From positions 62,001-126,000 of the forward strand of contig DATIJH010000002.1 in assembly GCA_035478835.1 (NCBI GenBank): DNA of 64,000 nucleotides, given 5' to 3'. Position numbers and translations under genes: made by a program. A model generated the notes under the pieces. That model saw only the letters and a program-made list of their open reading frames with translations. It did not search any database and had not been told where the DNA came from. Positions within the stretch are counted from its first letter, which is position 1; each line of letters opens with the position of its first letter. The DNA is from DATASD01 sp035478835 (GTDB lineage Bacteria; Patescibacteriota; Saccharimonadia; Saccharimonadales; UBA4665). Positions 1 through 7,420 of the stretch are shown piece by piece.

Positions 1-1055
1 AGCGTGACCGTGCCGCTCGGGGTAACGCGCCCAATATTGCCGCTCGATGTGCCGGTAAACCACATATTGCCGTCCGGCCCGGCCGCAATAAGCGCAGGCG
101 TCGTGCCGGTGGTGCTGTATTCGGTAACATTCCCGCTGGTGTCGATTTTGCCGACGTTAGCGCTATCGCCGGTGAACCAAATATCACCGTCTGTTCCCAG
201 GGTCAAACCACCGACGCCAGAAGTGGCAGACGGAATAGCATATTGCGTGATAACGCCAGAAGTTGTAACGCGGTCGATGGCGGTGGGTCCTTGCTGCTCA
301 AACCATAAGTTCCCATCGGAGCCAAGGGTAAGTAATGACATCGTTGTCGCGCTGGACGGAAGGTTGAACTCTGTAATGACGCCGCCTGGCGTAATCCGGC
401 CTACTTTATCGGCGTTCTGTTCGGTAAACCACAAGTTCCCGTCAGAGCCAGTACGGATGCTGGTGGGGGTACTTGGCGTGGGCACGGCGTATTCGGTGAC
501 CGTGCCGCCCGGCGTAATTTTAGCGATCTTGTTGTTATCGAACTCTGTAAACCACATATTGCCGTCCGGCCCGGCCGCCGGCGTGCTTAGGTTTTGTGAC
601 GCCGTCGGAATGGGGTAAACGGTGACCGTGCCGCCCGTGGTAATTTTGCCGGGCTTCTCATCGGCCGTGTTGGGATCGACGCCGACGAACCACATATTGC
701 CATCCGGGCCGTTGGCGATGGTGACGGGTTCGCTGTTTGGGCTGGGCACGGTATATTCGGTGATCGTCCCATTTGTTGCGATCGTCCCGATTTTGTCTGC
801 ATTATTCTCTGTAAACCAGGCCTTGCCATCCGGCCCTCTGACCATACTTGATGGCTGGCTGTTGGATGTGGGCGTGGGGTATTCGGTGATGTTAGCCTGC
901 TCCGCAGAAATACTCGTCGTCAGGACCGCCAACAGTGCGGCAATCGCCAGCACCGCACAAACGAACGTTATGCCGTGCCATATATTTTGCCTGCGCCAGT
1001 ATGTATGGAGTGCAAGACCTATCTTAAATCCCCTGTTATTGCGCGTAACTACCAT
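1..1055 (-). CDS. Secreted seven-repeat beta-propeller, virginiamycin-B-lyase-like (partial)
   Basis: Read on the minus strand from an ATG at 1055; the C-terminus runs off the left edge. A hydrophobic stretch at about residues 25-48 is a signal peptide or anchor. Seven copies of a ~44-residue repeat follow, each with a G-x-DGN-x-WFTE core and a K/R-I-x-R/K-I-T-P-x-G-T-V-T-E-Y tail, as in the Vgb/streptogramin-lyase and NHL-type propellers. The fold is clear. A lyase activity is not: such repeats are widespread in secreted binding proteins and I cannot place catalytic histidines. No good ribosome binding site is visible before the ATG. The plus-strand frames across this region are shadows of the repeats. 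Confidence 0.8.
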   Translation of the reverse strand, partial: MVVTRNNRGFKIGLALHTYWRRQNIWHGITFVCAVLAIAALLAVLTTSISAEQANITEYPTPTSNSQPSSMVRGPDGKAWFTENNADKIGTIATNGTITEYTVPSPNSEPVTIANGPDGNMWFVGVDPNTADEKPGKITTGGTVTVYPIPTASQNLSTPAAGPDGNMWFTEFDNNKIAKITPGGTVTEYAVPTPSTPTSIRTGSDGNLWFTEQNADKVGRITPGGVITEFNLPSSATTMSLLTLGSDGNLWFEQQGPTAIDRVTTSGVITQYAIPSATSGVGGLTLGTDGDIWFTGDSANVGKIDTSGNVTEYSTTGTTPALIAAGPDGNMWFTGTSSGNIGRVTPSGTVT

Positions 1056-1180
1056 AATTATAACCCTAAAATGCTACAGGTAATACATTTAATATTTTTA
1101 TCATTTCCGCTGTTAGTAACCTGCATTTTATTTGCCGAAAATCGTAGTGTGCTGTGCGCAAAAACCGGTATGATAAATGT

Positions 1181-2044
1181 ATGAGTAAATCGCACGTCCG
1201 ACACCGCCGGAAGGCGTTTGCCACTCTGGCACGGCAACGGCATTCGCATACACGCGCAGTATTTTTGGCGGGCGCAGCTATGTTTTTGGCGCTTGGCGGC
1301 GGCGCGTGGAGCTGGGTGCTCGCTCACCGGCAGTTCCTGCCTGTGGTGCATGTGGTCAACGCACAGGCGTCGGACCGTGCCGGATCGCATGTTGCCTTGC
1401 AGGTCCCGCCATCGGTCTTGGCCGAGCAGACGGCCGCGCACGATTATACAATTCCACCGGTAGTGAACGGCGTGGCGCCGCTTATTACGCATCTGCCAAC
1501 CAAAGAGCCGGTAGTTTTCCTTGGCATTGATGACGGCGAAAACAAGCAGCAGTTCGAGCTCGACCTCATGCAGCAATACAACGTAAGGGCGTCGCTCTTT
1601 TTGGCGAACGAATTTATCAAGAGTAATCCGGGATTTTTTAAGCCGTTCCAGGCCGAAGGGTCGGTAATCGAGGACCACACGCTTGACCACAAACTAATGT
1701 CGCATCTGAGTTATGACGAGCAAAAACAGCAGATCTGCGGCCAAGCTGACCTGGAAGAGAAAGAGTATGGCGCGCGGCCCACGTTGTTTCGGCCACCCGG
1801 CGGCGATTACAACCAAGATACTTTGCGCGCTGCTGCGGCGTGCAGCATGAAGGCGGTGGTCAACTGGATCGCCAAGGCGAACGGCGGCTCAATGCAGTAT
1901 CAGGTCGGCCGTAAATTACGCCCCGGCGACATCGTGCTCATGCATTTCCGCCCGGAGTTTCGCCAGGACATGCAGGCCTTTCTGAACGCCCAAAACGCCG
2001 CCGGCCTGCACACCGAACTGCTCGAGGACTGGCTGCCCAACTAA
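1181..2044 (+). CDS. Polysaccharide deacetylase (NodB/CE4), membrane anchored
   Basis: A 287-aa protein with a basic N-terminus, a membrane segment at about residues 23-45 and an extracytoplasmic CE4 domain. The IDDG motif near residue 117 carries the catalytic base and a metal ligand, HTLDH near 165 gives the two metal histidines, RPPGG near 203 is motif 3 and LMHF near 254 holds the late catalytic histidine. Motif 4 is weak (NWIAKAN, without the usual Asp). Likely removes N-acetyl groups from cell-wall glycans. The start at 1181 was chosen because a TATGAT box at 1169-1174 lies six bases upstream, which points to a leaderless mRNA; an in-frame start at 1154 would lie upstream of that box. 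Confidence 0.88.
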   Translation: MSKSHVRHRRKAFATLARQRHSHTRAVFLAGAAMFLALGGGAWSWVLAHRQFLPVVHVVNAQASDRAGSHVALQVPPSVLAEQTAAHDYTIPPVVNGVAPLITHLPTKEPVVFLGIDDGENKQQFELDLMQQYNVRASLFLANEFIKSNPGFFKPFQAEGSVIEDHTLDHKLMSHLSYDEQKQQICGQADLEEKEYGARPTLFRPPGGDYNQDTLRAAAACSMKAVVNWIAKANGGSMQYQVGRKLRPGDIVLMHFRPEFRQDMQAFLNAQNAAGLHTELLEDWLPN

Positions 2045-2116
2045 TTTGGTGTGACTACGGCCATTGCCGCCGCCCCGCCCGCGCTGCTACAATACAGGCA
2101 GAAATAAGGAGAGGCT

Positions 2117-2878
2117 ATGGGTATCGTAGGCATCGTATTACTGGTAATTATTCTATTTATTGTGGCGAATGGCGTGCGAATCGTGAATCAGTACGAACGC
2201 GGCGTGGTACTGCGCCTCGGCCGCGTGCGGCCTCATGTAAAGCAGCCAGGCTTGCGGCTCATCATCCCAATTTTGGACCAAATGAAGAAGGTTGGCATGC
2301 GCATTGTGACGCTGCCGATCGAGTCGCAAAAGATTATTACCAAAGATAACGTCTCGATCGACGTCGCCGCGGTGGCATATTACCAGGTGACTGACCCGAT
2401 TCGCTCAGTTGTTGAAATCGAGAATGTTGTGGCGGCGACGTACCAGATCGCGCAAACCACGGTGCGGAATATTGTGGGCCAAAGCTCGCTCGATGACGTC
2501 TTAAGCGAAACCGCTGCGATCAACGAGAAAATCAAAGCCATCCTCGAAAAATCCACCGAAAAATGGGGCATTTACGTGAGCACTGTTGAGGTCAAAGACA
2601 TTCAACTGCCCGACAGCATGCAGCGCGCCATGGCCAAGCAGGCCGAGGCCGAGCGCGAAAAGCGCGCCAAAATTATTGCCGCCGAGGGCGAACAGCTCAG
2701 CGCCGCCAAGCTTGGTGAGGCCGCCGACATTATCACCGCACACCCGATCGCCTTGCAGCTGCGCAATCTGCAAGTACTCAGCGACATCGCCGTCGAAAAG
2801 AACAGCACCATCGTGTTCCCGGCCCAATTTATGGACACCGTCAAAAGCATCAAAGACTTCATGGGCAAAGAACAGTGA
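2117..2878 (+). CDS. Slipin / stomatin-like SPFH (Band 7) protein
   Basis: A 253-aa protein with one N-terminal membrane segment (residues 2-18) and then the SPFH domain, with the motif order typical of slipins: NQYERGVVLRLG, PGLRLIIP, the VSIDVAAVAYYQ core, TTVRNIVGQ and a charged alanine/glutamate-rich helix (MAKQAEAEREKRAK) before a short tail. Family members form large oligomers on the inner face of the membrane and organise lipid microdomains or work with a membrane protease; no NfeD partner is seen next to it. AAGGAGA six bases before the ATG is one of the few strong Shine-Dalgarno sites in the window. The stop overlaps the presumed start of the MazG-type gene. Confidence 0.92.
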   Translation: MGIVGIVLLVIILFIVANGVRIVNQYERGVVLRLGRVRPHVKQPGLRLIIPILDQMKKVGMRIVTLPIESQKIITKDNVSIDVAAVAYYQVTDPIRSVVEIENVVAATYQIAQTTVRNIVGQSSLDDVLSETAAINEKIKAILEKSTEKWGIYVSTVEVKDIQLPDSMQRAMAKQAEAEREKRAKIIAAEGEQLSAAKLGEAADIITAHPIALQLRNLQVLSDIAVEKNSTIVFPAQFMDTVKSIKDFMGKEQ

Positions 2879-3189
2879 TCGAACCGTACTAGCAGCGCAT
2901 CGACAAAATTTTACAGCAGTACGAAAAGCCATATTGGGACCCGCTCAGCCAGCTGGCGCGCATTATTGAAGAGGTGGGCGAGGTTGCGCGCATTTTGAAC
3001 CACCAGTTTGGCGACAAACCTAAAAAAGCTACCGAAGAGTTGGACCTTGAGGACGAGCTGGGCGACATCCTATACTCGGTGGTCTGCCTGGCGAACTCGC
3101 AGCAGATTAGCTTAGACAAAGCGCTGGAGCGCGCCATCTATAAAATGGAAGTCCGCGACAAAGATCGCTTTGCCAAACGCCCCAAATAG
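2875..3189 (+). pseudogene. MazG-type nucleotide pyrophosphohydrolase with an amber codon at position 6
   Basis: From GTG at 2875 (overlapping the slipin TGA) the frame reads V-I-E-P-Y, then TAG at 2890-2892, then an uninterrupted MazG-like chain: YWDPLSQLARIIEEVGE, INH-like NHQFGDKPKK, and EDELGDILYSVVCLANS. The E-E-V-G-E and E-L-G-D metal-binding motifs are intact. If TAG were CAG the protein would be a normal ~104-aa MazG hydrolase of house-cleaning type. No good ATG, GTG or TTG lies between the TAG and the first motif; GTG at 2974 would cut into the first metal site. Either a recent nonsense mutation, a sequencing error, or a rare start codon is used. Confidence 0.7.
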
Positions 3190-3203
3190 TGGCCTGGCCA
3201 GCC

Positions 3204-3232
3204 TTGCTTAACCGGTGAAAATAGATTACAAT
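3204..3232 (+). promoter_or_regulatory. Promoter of tRNA-Phe
   Basis: TTGCTT at 3204-3209 and TACAAT at 3227-3232 with a 17-base spacer, 22 bases before the mature tRNA 5' end. Confidence 0.8.
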
Positions 3233-3254
3233 AGCCCCTGTCGACCGCTGATGT

Positions 3255-3330
3255 GGCTCTTTAGCTCAGTTGGTAGAGCAGAGGCCTGAAGAGCCTTGTG
3301 TCCCCAGTTCGAGTCTGGGAGGAGCCACCA
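3255..3330 (+). tRNA. tRNA-Phe (GAA)
   Basis: Full cloverleaf: acceptor GGCTCTT with AGGAGCC, D-stem GCTC/GAGC, anticodon stem GAGGC/GCCTT with loop CTGAAGA, T-stem CCCAG/CTGGG with a normal TTCGAGT loop, and an encoded CCA. The anticodon is GAA. Confidence 0.97.
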
Positions 3331-3353
3331 AAATTATCTACAGATACAAGATG

Positions 3354-3382
3354 GTTCTAGGATTTATTCCTGGGACTTTTTT
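3354..3382 (+). terminator. Rho-independent terminator after tRNA-Phe
   Basis: A 9-base-pair stem (3354-3362 with 3368-3376, two G-U pairs, loop TTTAT) followed by six T. Confidence 0.7.
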
Positions 3383-3406
3383 GTTTACATTCGCTCCTGT
3401 TATTTT

Positions 3407-3419
3407 AGTTCGAGTCTGG
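3407..3419 (+). repeat. Copy of part of the tRNA-Phe T-arm
   Basis: AGTTCGAGTCTGG is identical to bases 3306-3318 inside tRNA-Phe. No other tRNA parts surround it. It may be left from a tandem tRNA duplication or an old integration at this tRNA. Confidence 0.45.
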
Positions 3420-3449
3420 ATAGGGAGGTCGTTGTATTCTGAAATCTGC

Positions 3450-3534
3450 TATAATGGCCCTGATGCAGTGACCGAGAATAGGTGTTAGCTTGCAAAGCTT
3501 TCCACGGTAGGTTTATGTCTGCCCTGCATCTCCA
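3450..3534 (+). tRNA. Degenerate tRNA-Cys(GCA)-like element with its own promoter
   Basis: An extended -10 (TGC plus TATAAT at 3450-3455) predicts transcription from G3462. From there a 73-base element begins with GATGCAG and ends with CTGCATC-T-CCA, a perfect 7-pair acceptor with the U73 discriminator and CCA expected for tRNA-Cys. The anticodon loop TTGCAAA is that of tRNA-Cys. Other arms are abnormal: the D-loop GAGAATA lacks the GG pair, two of five anticodon-stem pairs are T-T, and the T-loop is eight bases (GTTTATGT) without TTC. A normal tRNA-Cys exists at 42707. It could be a decayed tRNA or a functional tRNA-like RNA; its CCA ends six bases before the next start codon. Confidence 0.5.
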
Positions 3535-3540
3535 TTTATT

Positions 3541-4518
3541 ATGACTCCACAAGAATATATTCAATCTGCACTGGCCCAACTTAAAGAACCTGTCGAGTTA
3601 CCTCAGTCCGACAATGAAGCTGAATTAATCGAAGCTATCTTTCGTTTTGTGACTTCAAAAAAGTTTCGTAAGTACTCTTTGACAGAAGAATACGCAGCGC
3701 ACATTAAAAATTCGATTGCAGAGAATGTACGGGCTAACAAGCCGATTAATCTCACATTCTTAGGTGGCTGTTATAAATTATGGCGGCTGGCCGAAGCGCC
3801 TGAATCTGATTGGGCGGAACTATTCGCTCACATGTACTTCACTCGCTGGGTAAAACCAATATGCGCGATCTACGAGCCCGGTGTATGGTTTGATTTTTTC
3901 CTTGACGATATAATCGTGTCGAGAATCAATAATCTTCCCGAAAAAGATGTTGAAGCGTATAGAAAGAGCCGCCAACAAATACTAGATTTTCTAAAACCTT
4001 ATCAGCCAAGTAATCTCAAGATGACATTAACGGGTATTAGTAGTTTATTCGCCACTCGTGAAGCTTACGAAAAAGAATTAGAAAAGAGCATTGAAAAGCT
4101 AGCTTCTGAACTGCCTGACGGCTTGCCACGGCTAACAGAAGCACAGCTGGCAACTACGGCTTTGAATGTCAAGGCTACTTCCGAACAGCTTGCGGATTCA
4201 AAATGGCGTGAAAAAGTAGAACTAGTTCACAGTGCGTACATGGCTGTAAAAGGTGCGACAGGATATTCGACAGCGAGCGACAAGATTCGAGTATTCACTC
4301 AGCCATTTCCTAATGGCACTTGTATAGCCGTAGGTACTACTAAAGATTCAATTGCCAAATTTTGGGCTGGTATCGGTTCCCTAAAGCGCAGAGATGGTAG
4401 CTATCGACAATTAGTTCTTTCACCTAACCAATTAGAACAAGCGCAATTTTCTCTTGAACAGGTAGTCGTAGAAGGCCTGGAAGGTAAAAACTTCAGCCGC
4501 ATTCGAGTTCTAAATTAA
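3541..4518 (+). CDS. Unrecognised 325-aa soluble protein downstream of the tRNA-like element
   Basis: No signal peptide or membrane segment. The N-terminal 65 residues are helical. The best-conserved-looking region is residues 65-150: FLGGCYKLWRLAEAPE, DWAELF, a Trp/Phe-rich stretch and IYEPGVWFDFFLDDIIV followed by a helix rich in charge. The order 'GG-x-K ... E-x-aL ... I-x-x-Y-x-PG ... DD' loosely recalls PvcA/DIT1 isocyanide synthases, but I would not assign it without a profile search. The C-terminal 100 residues look like a separate alpha/beta domain. There is no Shine-Dalgarno site; the ATG lies six bases after the CCA of the tRNA-like element, so both share one transcript. AT-richer than the genes to its right. 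Confidence 0.75.
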   Translation: MTPQEYIQSALAQLKEPVELPQSDNEAELIEAIFRFVTSKKFRKYSLTEEYAAHIKNSIAENVRANKPINLTFLGGCYKLWRLAEAPESDWAELFAHMYFTRWVKPICAIYEPGVWFDFFLDDIIVSRINNLPEKDVEAYRKSRQQILDFLKPYQPSNLKMTLTGISSLFATREAYEKELEKSIEKLASELPDGLPRLTEAQLATTALNVKATSEQLADSKWREKVELVHSAYMAVKGATGYSTASDKIRVFTQPFPNGTCIAVGTTKDSIAKFWAGIGSLKRRDGSYRQLVLSPNQLEQAQFSLEQVVVEGLEGKNFSRIRVLN

Positions 4519-4530
4519 TCGTTTAAATAC

Positions 4531-5118
4531 CTAGATGCCGGTGTTGACTAGTGTATTGATATCAGCCGCAAGGGCTTCCTCGACGCCGGGTACGTGCGCG
4601 ATGTTGCCTTTGCCCTCTAGCGGTCGGATTTCCCCTACGCAACTCATGTTAATAAAGCCATACGTGGCATAGCCGCCGAGCTGCCAGAAGGACCAGGCGC
4701 GGCCGCATTTCTCGTCCGTTTGAGGGGTCGTGAATTGATAATCAAGGCTAAAACTATTATCGGGGTGAGTCGCTGCGTGCATCCGCAGTGTATATAAACC
4801 ATTTTTCGTAAGTTCGTTGATGGCCACGTTATACCGATCTGCGAATAGGTTGGTTAAGGCGGTATCGGCCAGACCAGTGCATGCGCGTGATTTTCGTTCA
4901 TCGGTTGCGGTAGCGGCAAGCTGATTTGTCAGAGTGCTAACGTAGGGCGCAAAGCCGGATTCTTGTATGCTATCGCGCCTCTCGCTGGCGACGATTTCGT
5001 TCAATACGCCGAGCCAATCTGCGCCTTTTTGGATTTTTTCGCTTACGTAGCGATCGAGCGATCCTATCTCGCCGGGAGGTAGGTAGCCGGGAATTTCAGT
5101 AAGACGTACGTTTGCCAT
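4531..5118 (-). CDS. Hypothetical protein, 195 aa
   Basis: Not recognised. Soluble, no signal peptide. The first half is predicted helical; the second half alternates short hydrophobic strands (YTLRMHAATH, FSLDYQFTT) with loops. Cysteines at about residues 80, 137 and 160 show no metal-binding spacing. Convergent with the preceding gene (12 bases between the stops) and divergent from the gene at 5159, with about 40 bases between the two starts. Confidence 0.6.
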   Translation of the reverse strand: MANVRLTEIPGYLPPGEIGSLDRYVSEKIQKGADWLGVLNEIVASERRDSIQESGFAPYVSTLTNQLAATATDERKSRACTGLADTALTNLFADRYNVAINELTKNGLYTLRMHAATHPDNSFSLDYQFTTPQTDEKCGRAWSFWQLGGYATYGFINMSCVGEIRPLEGKGNIAHVPGVEEALAADINTLVNTGI

Positions 5119-5158
5119 CAGTCCATACTATCATACGTTCATGCTATAATTTGCCGTG

Positions 5159-5839
5159 ATGTCCGGCCCTGAAAATCCACATGATAATACAATATGGGAC
5201 CCAGAAACCGGGGAGCATGCTATCGAAGATCGGATGCACGGCCCCTCGGCTGTTTTTGGCTTGCTGCAAACCCCGCCCATGCCGCGCGGAGATGGCACGT
5301 ACTACCAAGCAGGGGGCTACTACGCCCTCGGCAGTAATATTCTGGACGCCAAGGACCAGCCTTTACTGGTGATTGGTGCGGCCCGAAGCACCACTTCTGT
5401 TATGAGAGAAATGCAAGACCTCGAAGAATGGCGGCTTGCAAATCTTGAGGGCGAAGGCGCGGCAACGGCACTAGAAGCACGGCGTCAGCGCGATCGCCTA
5501 GAGAAAAATAAGGTAGCGCGTGCCTTTAAGCCTTCGGATGTCTGCGCGGGCGCAAGCCGGCTTGAGAACTGCGAAACGGCTAGTCCAATGATAACTGAGG
5601 CTGAGGCGTATGCCGCAAACATCCCGCCAGAAGGTAATGGGGGCAAAGGCCGTGTTTGGAATACGCTGGCTTGGCTTGGCAAAACCTGCGCGTCGTGCGC
5701 GCTGCATTGTGAGGTGGCGGTTGAAACTCAAGACGGAAAGCCTACCGGTATAACGCGATTTTCTAACACCCGACCACTCGCGGACGATGTGCCTGTCATA
5801 AAAATTAACCTTGGCAGACTGCCAGGGGGTGAATTTTAA
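5159..5839 (+). CDS. Hypothetical protein with C-terminal cysteine cluster
   Basis: Not recognised; 226 aa from ATG 5159, or 227 from GTG 5156. An extended -10 (TGC-TATAAT, box at 5145-5150) lies eight bases before the ATG, so the message should be leaderless. Residues 80-125 form a charged helix (DLEEWRLANLEGE, EARRQRDRLEKNK). Two cysteine pairs follow: C-x7-C near 130 and C-x2-C-x3-C near 178-184, which could bind metal or form disulphides. Its stop abuts the stop of the minus-strand NrtR-like gene. Confidence 0.6.
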   Translation: MSGPENPHDNTIWDPETGEHAIEDRMHGPSAVFGLLQTPPMPRGDGTYYQAGGYYALGSNILDAKDQPLLVIGAARSTTSVMREMQDLEEWRLANLEGEGAATALEARRQRDRLEKNKVARAFKPSDVCAGASRLENCETASPMITEAEAYAANIPPEGNGGKGRVWNTLAWLGKTCASCALHCEVAVETQDGKPTGITRFSNTRPLADDVPVIKINLGRLPGGEF

Positions 5840-6559
5840 CTACCTGGTTGTATTGCCAGTAAGTACCGCCGGCGGCATGGTCCATAAGCTGGCCGGGCGC
5901 CCTTTCCCGACGTACTGTTCGGACAACGGGACGATCGGCGTGTCCCTAACTGTCCGCTGAAAATTCGCAGGGTCTATGTAGTCTTCTGCGGACTGCGGGC
6001 GGCCAGAAGGGTCCATCGTATCATACAAGAGCGCTTCGTATGCGACCCTGAGTTCGGCTATGGTGAATCGCCGCGGATTTTCTACCAGCCGCGCTAACCT
6101 TGGTAGGGTATCGGGATGCTGCAACCGGGCGCTCCATGATATGTTCGGAAACTTGCGGAATGCCTCCAGACCCAGCTTTGTAAATTCTATTTCTATGTCT
6201 GTTAAGCCGAGCGATCTGCCTTCGATGTGCGGTAAAGGCACAGGGATAAGCGCCGGATTAGACGAAATATCGACAAGGCGCGCAAGGGCGGCGTATCCTA
6301 TCTCGATGTCATCGTTCTTGCTTTCACTCCTAATGTAGGTGGTTACGGGTTCGAGCGTAGGCTGCGCGTCGCCGAAAGCGCTGTATAAGGCTTGGCGGGT
6401 TACCGCGGGAAGGTCGGGGTGATCCGCGCGCAGGTATGTGTTCGGCAAAGAATGCTTGCCTTCGGCCCATGTTGTAAGGACCGCCAAGCGATCCTCATGC
6501 AAGGTAAAGGTGGGGGCAAGTATATGTACGGCTGATTGTCTATGCTCTGGAAGTGACAT
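5840..6559 (-). CDS. NrtR-like regulator: degenerate Nudix domain plus winged helix
   Basis: A 239-aa protein. Residues 1-150 follow the Nudix fold, but the Nudix box has lost its catalytic glutamates (LPNTYLRADHPDLPAVTRQALYSAFGD-like region). Residues 150-235 match the NrtR winged helix: RRFTIAELRVAYEALL, the NFQRTVRD recognition-helix region and GKGRPASLW at the end. NrtR proteins repress NAD or nucleotide salvage genes and sense ADP-ribose-type ligands through the dead Nudix domain. The divergent neighbour at 6611, a deoxyribosyltransferase-like enzyme, is the obvious candidate target. Confidence 0.72.
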   Translation of the reverse strand: MSLPEHRQSAVHILAPTFTLHEDRLAVLTTWAEGKHSLPNTYLRADHPDLPAVTRQALYSAFGDAQPTLEPVTTYIRSESKNDDIEIGYAALARLVDISSNPALIPVPLPHIEGRSLGLTDIEIEFTKLGLEAFRKFPNISWSARLQHPDTLPRLARLVENPRRFTIAELRVAYEALLYDTMDPSGRPQSAEDYIDPANFQRTVRDTPIVPLSEQYVGKGRPASLWTMPPAVLTGNTTR

Positions 6560-6610
6560 GTAAACACATTTAACCGATATAGAGTACCATATAGTTACGA
6601 TAGGAGGGAT

Positions 6611-7000
6611 ATGAAATCAGTCGTTGTTTGCGGTTCAAAGCGGTACAAAGCCGAAATCAAAAAATTTTGCGATGAACTTACCAAGCTTGGCGTGCTGGTA
6701 TTCGAGCCAAGTATCCAGCAGCCCATTTTTGAAACCGAACAGATTCATTCCGAGTATGTGACGGCGAAAATATTTAAAGGTTTGACGTTGGAGCATTTTG
6801 ACTGGGTGCGCAAGAGCGAAGTGTGTTTTATATACAACAAAGACGATTACGCCGGTATAAGTGTGACCATGGAAATGGCGTATGCGGCGGCGCTCGGCAA
6901 ACCGGTGTTCGCGCTGTCGGCCAAAACGGGGGATCCATGCCGCGATGCGCTCATCGACAAAGTTATTGCTACGCCCAAAGAACTGGCGTCATTCTTATAA
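6611..7000 (+). CDS. Nucleoside 2-deoxyribosyltransferase-like protein
   Basis: A 129-aa single-domain protein with VVVCGSKRYKAEI at the N-terminus and the family's late motifs: WVRKSEVCFIYNKDDYAGISVTMEM, in which the E of M-E-M is in the place of the nucleophile, then ALGKPVFAL. This fold covers 2'-deoxyribosyltransferases and 2'-deoxynucleoside 5'-phosphate N-hydrolases, which move or remove nucleobases; which one applies cannot be told from the sequence. AGGAGGG four bases before the ATG is a strong Shine-Dalgarno site. Divergent from the NrtR-like regulator, which may control it. Confidence 0.75.
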   Translation: MKSVVVCGSKRYKAEIKKFCDELTKLGVLVFEPSIQQPIFETEQIHSEYVTAKIFKGLTLEHFDWVRKSEVCFIYNKDDYAGISVTMEMAYAAALGKPVFALSAKTGDPCRDALIDKVIATPKELASFL

Positions 7001-7053
7001 AGAAGGCGGCATAGATCTTGGCGGCATTGGCCAAAGGCGTATAATGAACCACG

Positions 7054-7407
7054 ATGTCTAGTCACGAAGCCCCATCATTTAATAACGGCGATACCGAAAA
7101 TAACGGCGAGCTGCCAGCTGGTGAACGGGCGTACTGCCTTTACCGCGATCCATCATCTATGCTAAATGATGACGACGCTGCGCGGGCATTTTTCGGCGAA
7201 TTTCCCGCAGAGGCCGAAGAAGACTCGCCGGAGGCTGAAGCAGCAATGAGTCAATTGATTTGCAAACGCCCCAGCTGCCTTTTAAACGTCCGAGTAGCGT
7301 TAGCTTACGCAATGGAGCCAGGCATGGAAAGCGTCATCCAGGACGTCGCTCACGCCGTACCGCCGGATTGTGGGTGGCGCGAGGCTGGTATTCAGCCTGA
7401 ATCCTAG
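7054..7407 (+). CDS. Hypothetical acidic protein, 117 aa
   Basis: Not recognised. Strongly acidic (GEFPAEAEEDSPEAEA near residue 50), soluble, with cysteines near 28, 70, 75 and 108. TATAAT at 7040-7045 lies eight bases before the ATG, which suggests a leaderless start. Convergent with the anchored protein at 7421-8005. Confidence 0.5.
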   Translation: MSSHEAPSFNNGDTENNGELPAGERAYCLYRDPSSMLNDDDAARAFFGEFPAEAEEDSPEAEAAMSQLICKRPSCLLNVRVALAYAMEPGMESVIQDVAHAVPPDCGWREAGIQPES

Positions 7408-7420
7408 GTTGCCTGACTGG

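Noticed and set aside
4..1083. Long plus-strand open frames rich in NHILPSGP-type repeats
   Set aside because: They are the antisense of the beta-propeller repeats; the minus-strand reading has a signal peptide, canonical DGN-x-WFTE repeats and a proper start.
3462..3534. Riboswitch or SRP RNA in the leader of the 3541 gene
   Set aside because: No consensus of a known riboswitch or of the SRP tetraloop region; the acceptor stem, U73 and CCA fit a tRNA-like element better.
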